From contig OX485803.1 of NCBI GenBank assembly GCA_950295325.1, positions 37,773,554 to 37,837,553 on the forward strand: a stretch of 64,000 nucleotides of DNA, read 5' to 3'. Under the pieces are notes generated by a model. It worked only from the letters and a program-made list of their open reading frames with translations. It was not told the origin of the DNA and ran no database searches. The first letter of the stretch is position 1; each line of letters opens with the position of its first letter. The stretch is from Polytrichum commune. Lineage: Eukaryota > Streptophyta > Polytrichopsida > Polytrichales > Polytrichaceae. This document shows, piece by piece, positions 32,372 through 45,110 of this stretch. Position numbers and translations under genes: made by a program.

Positions 32372-34554
32372 CAACCGAAAAACATGCAGGCTTTGTTTGA
32401 AACTTCTCATGTGTTACAAATTGCATTGTTTTAGTAAAGTAACACGGTTGGTGACATCATGGTGTTTTCCTTTTCCCAAAAAGTCATGAAATTCACCTTC
32501 TAGCCTTCAATCAAGGCAAACCTTAATCCTTAATGTCCCATATGGACGTTTTTGTATCAATGAAATTATTTGGAAGGATAGATGGGATGCAAATGAAGTC
32601 ATTTTTGCTCAATAATTTGTTTTGAAATAGATAACATATGTGCCTACTTGTGACCACAAAGAACGCATCCAATATATCAAAAGGAAATTCATATTTTTAT
32701 TACAAATATGTTCAAAAAGTTTTTGCAAGTAGTGAATGTTTTTCACTAGATTAATGCATTGGAAACATGTAAATTTGAAGAGAAAAAATGTTTTTAATGT
32801 CCAAATGTCACTTTTCTAAAAATAAATGTTACAATTGAGATTCATTATGAGACATCATGCAATCTACACATGGCTTAAATCCCATATATCCCAAAATTGT
32901 TTCAAACTAATCCAAATATTCATAATTCATAAGCAATGCACATCATAGAAAATAATTTATAATTGAATCTTGACGCATGGACATTTATCATTAATATATA
33001 TCATATATCATATATCATATGATAAATTCAATCATTAATTTCTTGAATTAGTATAATTTGCATACAAACTAAAATTCAAAATTATGTACCATGCATATAT
33101 AGTTTGTTTGTTTATAATGTTTTGATAAATCATAGATTGTCATATGCTCATGACACCTAGGAAATCGTCAACCTAAAGATATGTAATTTTGAGTAACAAA
33201 ATTGAATCAACAACTACTTGTTAAAGGAAACTTCCTTTGTATATTGGGACAACTGGTATTAACAAGTCCAGGGTGCTCCAAGTGAACCTTTTCCTTAAGG
33301 ATGCAAAGGCTACCACCACAAACTATTTCAAGTTTACCAGGGAGCTGTGAGCTTTTTCAAGAAATTACAGAGAAACATCTTAAAAGATCTCATGAACACC
33401 AAATTACCTTACATCTCACCAAACAATGAGAGAAAAATTTAATGTTGAAAACAAAGACAGTAAGCACGGCCACTTTACAGTTGCTTGATTTATTGAGACA
33501 CTGGGAATTGGTCAAGCTCCCAATATCAAACCCACACACATACATAGGTACATAAATTCGGCGTGGAAAGTCAATGGAGTACTGAGAACTTTTGGATGAA
33601 AGCTTTGTCAATTCATAGACAAAACTTCAATAGGCCCACAAACACAAACTCCTCCAGTTTCAATGGATACCCTCATAACCCAAAGGTGCAGATTAACCTA
33701 TGTAATTGGTCAGATATTTACATTGGAAGTAATTGACCTTGTACCTTTCAATTCTACTTGTACAATTGGCATTTAAAGTTCCAATTGTATGTGACCCTAT
33801 TGTGGGCACTTCCAACTCCAAAGAAAAAATTTCGCAGTTCGATTGAATTGAGAATTGCCTCATCCAGTTAGCAATTGCAAATCACACCACTTATTGATTC
33901 AAGCTTCAGAATCAGAGTTGAGATGCAAAACTTAATGGAGGTCAAAGTGAATAATACACACCCTTCCAATTGTGTTCACTATTGAACCTAGATGGTGTCC
34001 ATATTTAGAGCACACAGTCCAATCTTGCATACCACATGCCTTTTTGGCACTAAAATAATTGAAAAGAGTGACCTTCACTCATTGCATCCTGTTGCAGAAT
34101 TTCCAGAATACCCCAAAACGGAGATGATTGATCCCAATGTCAGTATGATATTGTCTTTTTTAAATGCCATTCAGGTATCTGTGATGAGGATTTCACATTT
34201 TCTGATACCAGTAGGGTGTGGGTATTTGACGGCATCTTTATTTTCAATACCATTTGGGTCTATATACCATATGAGAATCTTGACCCCTAGGCAAAATCGC
34301 CCTAGTACCAATATGATTTAGAATGGTATTTACCCAAATGATAACTCAGGTATATGAAGATTCTCTTACCTTGATGTACCCACCAAATATCAATATTTGA
34401 CAAGTATAAAATTCTCATGCCCACAGGTAGATTTTCTAATACCATCATTGATATTGATTACATGTACCATGCATTCACTCATATAGCAGACCAACATTAA
34501 TTGATACATTAAAAATGGATTCCAATAGCCTAACCCGAGTGACAACAGCTCCCA
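32372..34554. other. 3' flank of the ATPase gene and intergenic, no gene seen
   Basis: The part nearest 34554 probably contains the 3' UTR of the minus-strand ATPase gene. The 109-codon plus open frame at 33992-34321 has no support. Confidence 0.4.
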
Positions 34555-37500
34555 TCAGGAGGCAAGGACCTCTACAGTGGGCAGTAATAGTGATTGCTCC
34601 TCATGATTTTCGAGCTCCTGTGCAATTTCCAACCTTCTTCGCCACCACATTCTGATACATTTCAAAAGCTCCACCCAGGCAGTACCAGCAACACTGATGG
34701 TAGCTATGGCCAACCACTGGCTTGCCGGCAACGACACCAATTTCAAATGATGCCTGATGGTAGCCGACACAGCTATCAATGCACCCAGGCTGACAGCAGA
34801 AATTAGCCACACCAGCATGGTGGGGTTGGAGAGCACACCTTTTTTGTACACGGGATCACGGATTGTCCTCATGTTGAACGCCAACAACACGTGAGAAAGT
34901 AGCCAAGCAAGAAATGCACTCGTCTGCGCAGATTCATTGCCCGCGTGAATACCGTATGCGAAGCTTAGAAACACAGTGAGTGTCATACACATTGCAGACA
35001 CAAGGATGCCACCGAGAAGCTCGTGGTTGAAGAAACGGTCCGTTGATCGGTATGGTGGGCGGTGCATGATGTCGGAGTCAGCTGGTTCCATCACGAACGA
35101 TGTGCTAGCTCCCAAGTCCATGAAAAGCTCAAGAACTATAATCTGAATGGCACTCAAGGGGAAGCTGTTTGTTTCCATTCACAAATACAGCACGGTTAAG
35201 CTGTGAGGAGGTATCTTCTTCTTCATGAAGATTTAAAGGAATTGCAAGCAACTTATAGTATAAGCAGGGTCTAAAATGGACACTATTAGCTCTGCACCCA
35301 CTTATGTTAGCAAATTCAAATTGAGGTCGTAGCCATTTTCCTCATAATTTTTGAAGCTCATATGAATATCTTAGTCATTATCAAAGTGAGAATTTTCTTT
35401 TCTAATTGACTGATCATATAGATCCCCCCAATTATGTTGATTATCGAGCCTAGAATAGTTAACATATTTTGAGCACATCTCCAATCTCTTTTGAACACAT
35501 GACTACTTTGGATGAGTTGAATACTAGCTGCCTGTACCCAAGGGTAAAGTTTTAATTGAAGAACTCACACAACACTGGTTTACCTTTGCCAAAGAGTGCC
35601 AACGATGAAGAGAGAGATGAGCCCAAGCTTTGCACCCAAGTAAAAGGCTAATGCTTTCCGCAGGTTGTCAAGCAACTTTCGCCCCTCGGCAAGGGCATAT
35701 GGCACCATTGCAAAATTGTCATCCACAAACACTATAGAGGCTGCTTCACGTGCCACATCCGTTCCTTTCCCCATCGCAACACCCACGTTGGCTTCAGCTA
35801 AAATAGGGGCATCATTGAATCCTGGTTGAACACAAAATAGAGTGCATGAGCAACACTACATTGAAGAGTTAGAGTAAGCAAGACCAGCATACCACAGGAA
35901 AACATTTGACTTTCAGTGCAATCCATGGACTATATTAGAGTTATCCTGTAACTCAACATGACTTGGTTGGGAGTTGATTGTTTTGCATACAATACTGTCA
36001 GTAAGTTTTCGGTGCATTCTTGGAGGTAGTGTGGGGGTTTGCACAAAGAAGAATCTATGTTGGCTCTTTGAGGGTCAAACTCATTTGAAATGCCAAGAGT
36101 TGCCAACATGATTTTAGCTTTAATACTCCAAAATAGGTTGCTCTTCAATCAAATTCAAGCATGGCCTCCGCACATGTACCACAAGTGGAAAGAAAATATT
36201 GATATAACATGCAAAACGACCAATGAAAATTCATAGGGGGACAACTCCCAATAAGAAGGCCCATTAAGTTAAAAGGATAACTCTCATGTCCACACTAAAT
36301 TCATGACCTTATTAGTGACACTTCTGTTCCATATACTGCAGAAATCATAAACACCGACAAAAACAAAGTATTCATATGAAATGCATGTGTACCATCGCCA
36401 GTTGCCATTACACATTTCTTGAACCCCTGAAGGGTTTTTAAAATGACGAGTTTGTCATCCGGGGTTGCTCGAGCAAACACACTTGTCTTGCAAACAAGTT
36501 GCTGCGTTTCATCTTCTGACAGATTTTTCAACTGAACCTCTGAGCATGAAATTCCCACTGTGTTGCCTTTCATGTTATGACTCTGCAAGTCAAGGATTCT
36601 CACAGCAGATGCTACCGCAAGTCCGGTTTCAAGATGGTCTCCTGTCACCATGATGACCCGAACACCAGCCCGTCGACATTTCTCCACAGCCTCAGCTGCA
36701 CCTTCCCGAACTGAATCCTGGAAAGCCAGGAAGCCAAGAAAGACCATGTCTTTAAGGACCTCTTCGTGTGCAACCGTTGTGTCTTTGCAGCTTTGAAATG
36801 CACTTTGTGCATAACCAATAAGACGAAGCCCTGAAACAGTACCAAGAGAGATTTGTTGCTGGTAAAAGGGTTCAGCACACACATACTCAAGGCTAAACCT
36901 CTTAATAGACCTGGTTTAGGGTTTAGGATTTATAAGGTCCCAAACTTCTTTAGATTGATAGGATCAACTATGCAAAAGGTTGAACATTCACTGGAGAAGT
37001 GTAAGTTACACCTGTACCTCCAGGAATAGGCTGGTAGAAGTACTTAGGGTATTCATTTACTTCAACTGGAATTGGAATTGATTTCAAATGTATTCACATA
37101 CAACTCATCACAATTCAAACATTTCTTGGGTTTTCAACCTGCTGATGCAGCTCCCAAGATTTGCTCCTCCAGTGGTTTCCGGATGGCATCAACCAAAACA
37201 ACTTGCCCTTCTTGAAGAGTGTACAAACAGTTCCTAAGGAGGAGCTCTGGGGCTCCTTTGATGTACACCACATGATGTGGATCGTGCATGTCAAGATTGG
37301 AAACATCATCCCTGAAAGCACAAAAATCAGAGTAGCATTATGATCCCTTTTATGACGGTTGTCACCCATTGGGTTGGATCGTGCATCAACCAAAGGTAGT
37401 ATTCATTGATTGGATAAGTTAACTAGAAATGATCACCAAATAACACAAAATTATGGTTCTCAATGTGACACATCGAACTGGATGAGATAGCATTCTACTT

Positions 37501-40500
37501 CCTGACCAAATTAGGTTGCAAAGGAGATGCACACACCTGCTACTTGAGTCTACTCTCACATTGAACATACGGGATGCATACTTGACCTTTGAACAGAATG
37601 GGATGTCATCCAGGAGTTTGGATCCTGCTTTTGAGCTGCATGCAATCTGCAGGTATTCTTGAATATGCGGATTATTCGCCACGTAAACTTTTCCTGATGA
37701 TGATGCAGACTCCTGGATTAACACTCCTAATCCTTTCATTATTGCACAATCAAAAACATCCCCACTCACAGCACCTGCAGCAACTTGCATTCCATATCAA
37801 GATAAGTGCATTGTACTTGAGGGATCTGGTTTGGTCTTCATCTGTAATTAACCAAGTCCTTTCCCAGTTTAATAATTCTTGCATCTAGAAGACGTATTAC
37901 CATGACCTTAGTGTTCAAACTCAGGTTTCAAGCAAACTTCAAGATTGAAGTTAGCAATGAACTTAACCAAGGTCCCAAAATGGCATTCAACAAACATAAA
38001 CATTTGGAGGCCTGTAAGCTGACTCCAGAACATCTCAACCACTAATCTTCTGAGGAGATACTCAAAAATAGTACAGAGTTAACGCTGAATCTTGATGTGA
38101 CAACTAAGACATAGCCATGTAGACTGCAAAGACAACAATTACCACTTACAATCACTTCCATCTATGCTGTGAAGGTAGGGCGGTAAACTTGCACTTCTCA
38201 CTAATCAAAATAGGCCACTTTTAGTTGAGGGTCCCAGGTTAGGCATTAAAAGTTAGGTGACATTTTGATTATTCACATAGAAAAAGGTTCACATGATGTT
38301 GCAGCTTTTGGCTGCATGCCATAAGAGTTTCACATTCATTAACTATTGACCCTCACCTCTCTGACTTAATAATGCAAGTGTAAGTCCTAGTACAGAAGTA
38401 GATGCAGACGCATAATACCTATGTTGTTTTGAGTTGAAGGCTTGCTGAGAACAAGAAAAAGAGATGCCTTCCTACTCAGGCTGACAGATGCTAGTGGAAA
38501 TCAATTAGAGGAAGGAAGAATGTACAGTGTTGCATGATCATTAGTACTGTGCATACCAGTAATTTCCAACTATGATGCTAGACTAATTTTGAGTCAAACT
38601 ATTGAACATAAGATTCAAGAGTTAGTACATCACAATAACTGAAGTAGCAATAGAAAATGACAAACATGCTCACCAGGGTAATTACCAAGGTCCTCGGCTG
38701 CTCTATCACCAGATGTGGGCAGCAGCTCAACAGAGCTAACCAATGGCATCACATCTAAATGAATCTCATCCACAACCTCTTCACCTTGAGGAACTCCTTG
38801 GTCTGCTTCTTTGACAAGGTTGTGTAGAGTCTCCATCTTATGTTCACCATACTCCTCAAGATCCTCCCCCATGTCTGACATGAAGATCCATGCCTCCAGT
38901 AAACGTTTCAGACCAGATTCACTTGATGTCCCTGAACCAGTGATCAAATTTCCAGAAGAAAAACTTTCGCAAGGTACAAGGCCGCTTCCAAAATGAAGAG
39001 AATGTAGTTTTAACTTATTTTCTGTCAACGTTCCGGTTTTATCTGTAAGCACCGTATCTACGAAACCCAGATTCTCCGCTGCCCGCAGGCACTTCACATA
39101 TACATTTTTGCGGGATAGAGATTGACTTCCAACTGCTAGGACAGCTGCAATGAGGATTGGCAGCTCTTCAGGGATAGTGGCAAAGGCTAAGCTGAGGCCT
39201 GAAAGCAAGACGTCCTGCCAGCGCATATGCTTTAAAACACCCAATAGGGCACCCACTGTGCTTGCTCCTAATGCTGCCATGCTAAGTACCCATGCAATCT
39301 CCTTCAGAACTACTTGTAACTTGGTTTTCTTCTCTTTCACTTTCCGAGAGCGCATGAGAACTTGACCCAAAGATGTTGAAAGGCCAGTTTGGAAGACTAA
39401 GCCAAACCCTGTTCCCTTGGTCACTAAACTGCCAGCAGTGACAATGTTGGTCCTCTCTAGGAGGGATGCCTCCTCAGGGTGGAGAGCAAAAGGGTCTTTT
39501 GAAACCGGGATAGATTCACCAGTCATTTTGGACTCATCAACTGCAAGGAAATGGGATTGCAATATTCTCATGTCTGCAGGCACCTCCTGTACACAAAATC
39601 CTCTGCTGAATTCAAATCAGAATCCATCAATAAATACATGTGAACCAATAGATGAAATGATCGTTGAAGACTGGAATAAAAGACTCGTGTTAAAAAGAAG
39701 CAATAAAGACATGAAGCCATTCAATTGATGTACACTTCACTTCGGCAATCTGGCTTCCAGGAAATTAAGTGTAACGCTCAAAACTTCTGGTCCAATCAAA
39801 TGCAGTTGACTTCTCTTACCACCCAGAACACACACTGTCCCAATAATAATCTATCATATAATACACTATGGGTGGGTGCTATCGCAATCACCATTCCAAA
39901 GTTCTAAAATGGACGGCTGTTGACAGCTGTATATTCCAGTGAAAGATGGCTTTGGAGTTATCCTTCAATTCAAAAAAAATTTGCTCAGGAGTTGATTGTT
40001 TTGCATAGAACACCCTCCATGTGTGGTGAGTTTTGATGCATGCTTGGTGGGTAGTGTGGAGGTTTGAACGAGGTCAAATTCATTTTGGTATGCCAAGAGG
40101 TGCTAAAATGAGTTTAACCCTCAATGAACCGAAATAGGTTGCTCTTCATTCAAATTCAAATACTACCTTCAAGCATGCACCATAAGTAGAAAGAAATGAT
40201 TGACTCTGTATTCAAAACAACCAATGGGATACCAATAGGGGATACACTCACGATGAAAGCTCCCATTGAGTTAATGAATAACTCTATTCATTCATATGCA
40301 CGGGTGAAGGACAAAGGGAAATTGAGTTTATCAGCATGAGAGCCGTACCATGCCAACCCCAAGCTGTACAATGTCACCAGGAACCACATTGCAGGCTGGA
40401 ATCCTTTGCAGTTGACCTTCCCTCCTCACTACTGCATCATGTGGGGTCGAGAGCTTCAAGCTCGCCAATGCTCGCTTTGCACGCCACTCTGTCCCGACCT

Positions 40501-42002
40501 CCGCAATGACCAGGAGGAAGATGATAATGAATGCCGTCACACCTTCTTCTATGCTCCCAAACATGACATACAAGCCGCCCACACATAGCAGCAGCAGCTG
40601 TTGTCGCCCATCCCCACACATTCATCAGACAAAAATTACTTATGTCATCCTTCAATTGCGTATTTGCAAACGCCAAGGAGCAGGCTTTGGTGTACATGAT
40701 GATGCCAGGAAAACGGCTGTCATAGATAATATACAATCCATGTTGTTCATCCACCATATTTTCACATCTCCACGTATCATCCCATTTTTCAAGAACCCAA
40801 ACCATGCGAAGCACCGACGGGCAGTAGGGTTATTTTGGATTGTACAGGTGCGAGTCACCCATCGCATGAGATGTAATCCTTGCCTCGAATTTTCAAATGC
40901 ATCGGCGCACTTCGCTTGCTAGTGAGACAGGCACTAATCGATGTGACTGCCGGTGCTTTTTTTCTAGCTATTTAACCATAAGTAAACCATAGCCAGTTAT
41001 GTGCAATTATGCATTGCTTAGTCTTTCGGTGCTACGGAACCTCCACACCGCAATCAGGGTAACACCCCCCCCCCCCCTTGCATCCGTTTCAGCAAGGACA
41101 CATTACACATTCTCTTGTTTCAAGGAGCTGAACATTTCTGGTCGCCCCTGCAACACCCATCGAAGGGCAGTAGAGTAATTTTTCTTTGTACAGGTGGAGC
41201 CATCCATCGCATGAGATGTAATCCTTGACTCGAATTTCCAAATGCTTCGGTGCATTTGGCTTGCTATGGAGACAGGCACTAATCGATGTGACTGCCGTTG
41301 CTTTAGCCAGTCATGTGCTATTATTCATCATTTAGCCATGCGGTTCTACGGAACCTCCACACCGCAATTACGGTAAAACCTTAAACCCTTGCATCCGATT
41401 CGGTCAGGACAAAGTACGCATGCTTTTGTTCCAAGGAGATGAAATCTCTGGTCACCCCCTACTACTTACACCAGCAGAAATGCAATCAAAAAAATCCAAT
41501 CATCAACAATCAACAAACAAAAAAGAAAATCAGGGTATTGCACCTGTGTAGGCTCGTAAATCTCCTTGACGAAGAATGCAAAGTATCCAGGCATGACCTG
41601 AACCTCCACACGGTTGGCCCCATACTTTTGCAACCTCACACTCGCTTCCGTCCATGCTAACCCTTGCGCGGGGCGAACAGCAAACTCCTCGCAGAGCCAC
41701 GCCGCCTCACGAGACCATGGCGGTGGCCACACCTGGCTCTCCACTTGCTTCTTCAAATCTTTCACAGCTTCCTGTTGTTGCTGCTTGCGCTTCTGTTTGC
41801 TCCACACGTTGTGGATGAGCGGAATGGACAGCAACATCCCCATGAGGCCGAACACCAGCAGGCCCGCGAATAGGTTGGGCACCGCAGATGGGATGCCATG
41901 GCCGCCAACGACGATGATGGCCACCACCGAAGCGACGATGAGCGCACATGAGCCTGTGAAGTAAGCCACGGGTACCACATACTTGTTGGTCATGGCAAAC
42001 AT
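34555..42002 (-). CDS. P2-type cation-transporting ATPase, 8 exons, 1105 aa
   Basis: Exons are 42002-41544, 40597-40349, 39586-38674, 37774-37537, 37311-37139, 36830-36393, 35821-35584 and 35164-34555. All have GT-AG borders, phases agree, and the sum is 1106 codons. Exon 1 carries two N-terminal membrane helices and a cation-ATPase N-terminal region. The A domain has TGES at 258-261. The fourth catalytic-core helix has PEELP at 375-379. The phosphorylated Asp is D418 in DKTGTLT. The N domain has KGAPE at 638-642, and the P domain has MVTGDH at 738-743 and TGDGFNDAP at 821-829. Helix 6 has ELFMDLGAS at 915-923, with Glu where SERCA has Asn796. Four more helices follow. The motifs indicate ATP-driven cation export or sequestration, perhaps Ca2+ or another divalent ion; the substrate is inference. 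The N-terminal helix pair is extra compared with SERCA. The intact motifs and frame suggest a working gene. Confidence 0.9.
35971..36290 (+). repeat. Intronic dispersed repeat, copy A (ATPase intron 6)
   Basis: It begins GAGTTGATTGTTTTGCATA and contains AAATAGGTTGCTCTTCA. A diverged copy in the same orientation lies at 39989-40320 in intron 2 of the same gene. Confidence 0.8.
39989..40320 (+). repeat. Intronic dispersed repeat, copy B (ATPase intron 2)
   Basis: Same order of blocks as copy A: GAGTTGATTGTTTTGCATA, GGTAGTGTGG, ATGCCAAGAG, AAATAGGTTGCTCTTCA, and a CCCATTGAGTTAA-like end. No coding capacity and no clear TIRs. Confidence 0.8.
40819..41461 (+). repeat. Tandem duplication in ATPase intron 1, about 346-bp unit
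   Basis: Unit 1 starts at 40819 and unit 2 at 41165, both GGGCAGTAG. They share CATCGCATGAGATGTAATCC, GAGACAGGCACTAATCGATG and ACGGAACCTCCACACCGCAA. Divergence is roughly 10-15% by eye. Unit 1 also has a 13-C run (41065-41077) absent from unit 2. Confidence 0.88.
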
Positions 42003-42029
42003 CTCACTTGAATAGCTGATTGTGAGGAG

Positions 42030-42680
42030 ATGATGATGATGACGAGCCCCTTAATTACACTGAGAGAAATTGAAACCGATCACCTTCCCTTTCCTCCCGT
42101 TCCCCATGAATCCTGCTGCAGGGCTCCCCCATCTTCGTCCCGAATGATTAACTTAAAGAGAGGGTGATGAGTCTGTGTCTGTTGTCAATCTTCTTAACTT
42201 ACGTCGAGAAGCCAAGTTAAGTTATTAGTCACATATAGCCAATGATATTTCGAGCGAGGTTGGGGAGCCAGCCACGATGATGATCAATTGTGTGTCGGGC
42301 ATCATCTGAGGAGTATGGATCTGGGAGGGAGGAATTCGAGACCAGGTGCTATCCTCCCACGATCTCTTAACTTACACAGGTGGGAAGATGAGGAGGAGCA
42401 GCCCAGCTCCCAAGTGCAGTTACGCCGAGAGAGATGAAGACTGATCGCCTTCCCTCCCCAGTCCAGGTGAATCCTGGGCACTCCCCCATCAGAGTGATGA
42501 GTCTGTGACACTGTGTTCCTGGAGGCGCGCACAGCCGATGCGATTTGGAGGTAGGGATCACGGCGATGATGCACGCAAGTACAGAACGTATTGAATTGTG
42601 TCTGTTGTTGGGCATCATCTGAGGAGTGTGAATCTGGGAAGGAGGTATCCGAGACCAGGTGCTAACTCGTGAACTACCAT
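42030..42680 (-). repeat. Duplicated upstream modules of the ATPase gene
   Basis: Just upstream of the ATPase start, two modules recur. GGCATCATCTGAGGAGT followed by GAGACCAGGTGCTA occurs at 42298-42352 and 42611-42665. A GATCACCTTCCCT/GATCGCCTTCCCT block followed by TGAATCCTG occurs at 42078-42117 and 42446-42477. This is probably a partial tandem duplication of the promoter and 5' leader. The 90 and 141 codon open frames here follow the duplication and are not supported as genes. Confidence 0.65.
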
Positions 42681-43984
42681 CTGCGACGAGGAATAACTTC
42701 GAATATGCCGGACTGACTCGGGTGGATCGCATCCTCGTGTCTTCCTCACAGCTGTAACCAAGAGAAACGCAACACGGTGAAAATAAGCTCATTCGCCAAC
42801 AAGGAATGGCTTGAAATTTGATTTGGGCAAACCAACGCGTTCCTTGGTGAATGCCTAAACCCTTGCCTCCAAGGAACCAATGTATGGGTTCGTTCGCCCC
42901 AGCCTTGAAATTTGTGTAATATTTTTCAGAGATGGAGTAGAGGACATGACGAGGAATGCAAGTTGTTTCGTAATCGTATTCCCTGTAAATAATTAGTTAC
43001 ATTTTCCCAACGAGGCAAGCAAGTTAAACCCCCTACTTGTACAGTAGAGTCTTCCCAATTTGAGCATCAAAACACTTTCCTTTGCATATGAATGCACACA
43101 AAACATGTCACTTGATGGCACCCAACATTGATCCCAAGTGGTGTGAAACAAGACCTACCAAGCCAATCATTGCATCCAGCCTATCACTACATCCTATTCG
43201 GGCCACCAAAAGAAGAAACGCTAACCTTAGTGGGATCAACGTGATTGAAATGCCCGTTCGACCCACTTTTGATACTATGTTCACTGGACATAATATCAAG
43301 GATGAAGGACTACTAACCCCTCTCGAGGTGGGCACTATAGTAACCAGGGTAATGAAAGTGACCATATGAACTGAGTGACTGAATGATCTAAAATTTAACA
43401 CACTCATATTCTCCAAGTTTATTTAAGATAGGGCCACTTTTAGCATAATTAACATGAAATGAAAGTATGTCGCTCAAATGTGTTATTTTTGCTCGGAGAG
43501 GACTAGTTTAGGCCTCTTAAATGCTTAAGATATGTGGGTCAATATTATTGACCCCATGTATTTGATTGGTATGTGGGTAGGTGTGGATCACATAACAAAC
43601 ACCGTATAAAGACACATGTTTCAAAGATTTTGGACTATGTCTTCAACTTTTATTGATTTATTATTTGAAGGCTCACCACCCAACTTGGAGACACGCACAT
43701 AAAAGATAGTTTATGCTCCCCTTCACCCAAGCTCCATATACTTAATATGCAAAAGATACTACTAGAAATCTAACTAATATTGGTAGACTAAAGTCTCCTT
43801 ATCTATAACAAAAAATAAAGTAAATTAAACCTCCATAACCTCCCCATTAGGCATGTATTGAGTGATTCTACTTAAAATAATAAGGGTAACAAAATTACAT
43901 AAGTATCCTCTTTTTATAGTGTTTTACTATGAAAGAATAGTATTTTTGCCATATTTATTTACCTATTGATTATAACAAGCTACA
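42681..43984. other. Intergenic, no supported gene
   Basis: A 95-codon plus open frame at 43082-43369 overlaps a 102-codon minus frame. Neither shows a motif or splice context. Confidence 0.4.
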
Positions 43985-45110
43985 ATGTGCCAATACTCAT
44001 CGAGCACTTTTGCACTCAAATTCGTCTCTAGCTCCCACTAATTATGTTTTAAGTCTTAATCAAGCCACTTGACGAGGTAGAATTTATTAGGCCTGATTCT
44101 ACTACCTTAGACCTCATGAGCTAATACACACTCAACTTCATAAGACATGTTATCAATTTCTAGGGTTGGAGGTGGCGGAGGCTACACTGTGGCGTTAGTC
44201 ATGCAGGGCTCGAGAATTGACACATGAAATACTTTATGTATATTTATTGTGTCCAATAGCTCTAACTTGTATGCTACCACACCCACCTTTATATTATCTT
44301 AAACCATCCAACCCATTTTATCAACAACTTCCTTACGCCCGAGACTTTCAATTTGATCAATTTTGAGTACTAATAAAAACTTCAATTCCTTCTTCATAGG
44401 AGGTCTTCTGAATTAGTGTAAGACCTTTGCTTATTTTGAGTTGCACTAAGGTAGACTCTATTTGGAATTACACTTTGTTTATTCTCACAACAGAACATTG
44501 CATTGCCATGTTCAACTTAATAGTAGTTGAATAATGTTATGAAAGCATGTTGACCAAAATTCAAAAAGAAAAAGGAGTTCTTTTCAAATACTCTTGCCAA
44601 ACATTATTATATGCAAACTCCAACACATGTAGGAATTTATTTCAATCATTTTGAGTAGCACAAACATAATGATGAACCATATCTTCAAAGAACGTGTTAA
44701 CCCTTTCAATTGAATCATTTGTATGGAGATGGAAAGTTGTGGACGTAATTAATCAAATGACACAACTCAATCCAAAAGCTTACTTGTAAACCATGCATCC
44801 ATGTTACCAATATTATTCCAAGGAAGACCATGAATCTTGAAAAAAAAGTTTGTTGTTTCTTTAGCAGTCAATTGTTTCGATTAGGCCATAAAGTGGGCCA
44901 TCTTACTTAATGTATCAATACATGCAAAAAAAATGCATCACAACCTTCAAGATGGAAGTGAGGCTACTAGTGAAATTAAGCTAACACACTCCCATTTCCG
45001 ATTTTGAATGCATACGTTGTAATTGACATGTTGGTCTCATAGTAAGTCCTTTCCTATACTGGCAAACATCACAAGCAATGACATAATTCTTCACATCCTA
45101 TATCCTTTAT
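43985..45110 (-). mobile_element. Ty3/gypsy chromovirus relic: integrase and chromodomain
   Basis: On the minus strand, with many stops and frame changes, I read a zinc-binding tail (CQYRKGL near 45055), then an integrase start with SKMAHFMA (about 44905), LTAKETTNFFF and IHGLPWNN. Further on come a KVFHVSILEPCM motif (near 44215) and a chromodomain with FYLVKWLD and NLSAKVLDEYW (44080-43990). This order is the 3' end of pol in plant chromoviruses, where the chromodomain directs insertion into chromatin. At least ten in-frame stops and internal deletions show it is long dead. Neither LTRs nor gag/RT were found nearby. Confidence 0.85.

Noticed and set aside
33992-34321. 109-codon plus open frame beyond the ATPase stop
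   Set aside because: AT-rich, no motif, lies in the likely 3' region of the ATPase gene.
42302-42792. Minus-strand open frames of 90 and 141 codons upstream of the ATPase
   Set aside because: They overlap each other and follow the duplicated leader modules; compositionally untranslated sequence.
43082-43416. Overlapping 95- and 102-codon frames on opposite strands
   Set aside because: No recognisable motif, no splice context and no neighbouring exon.
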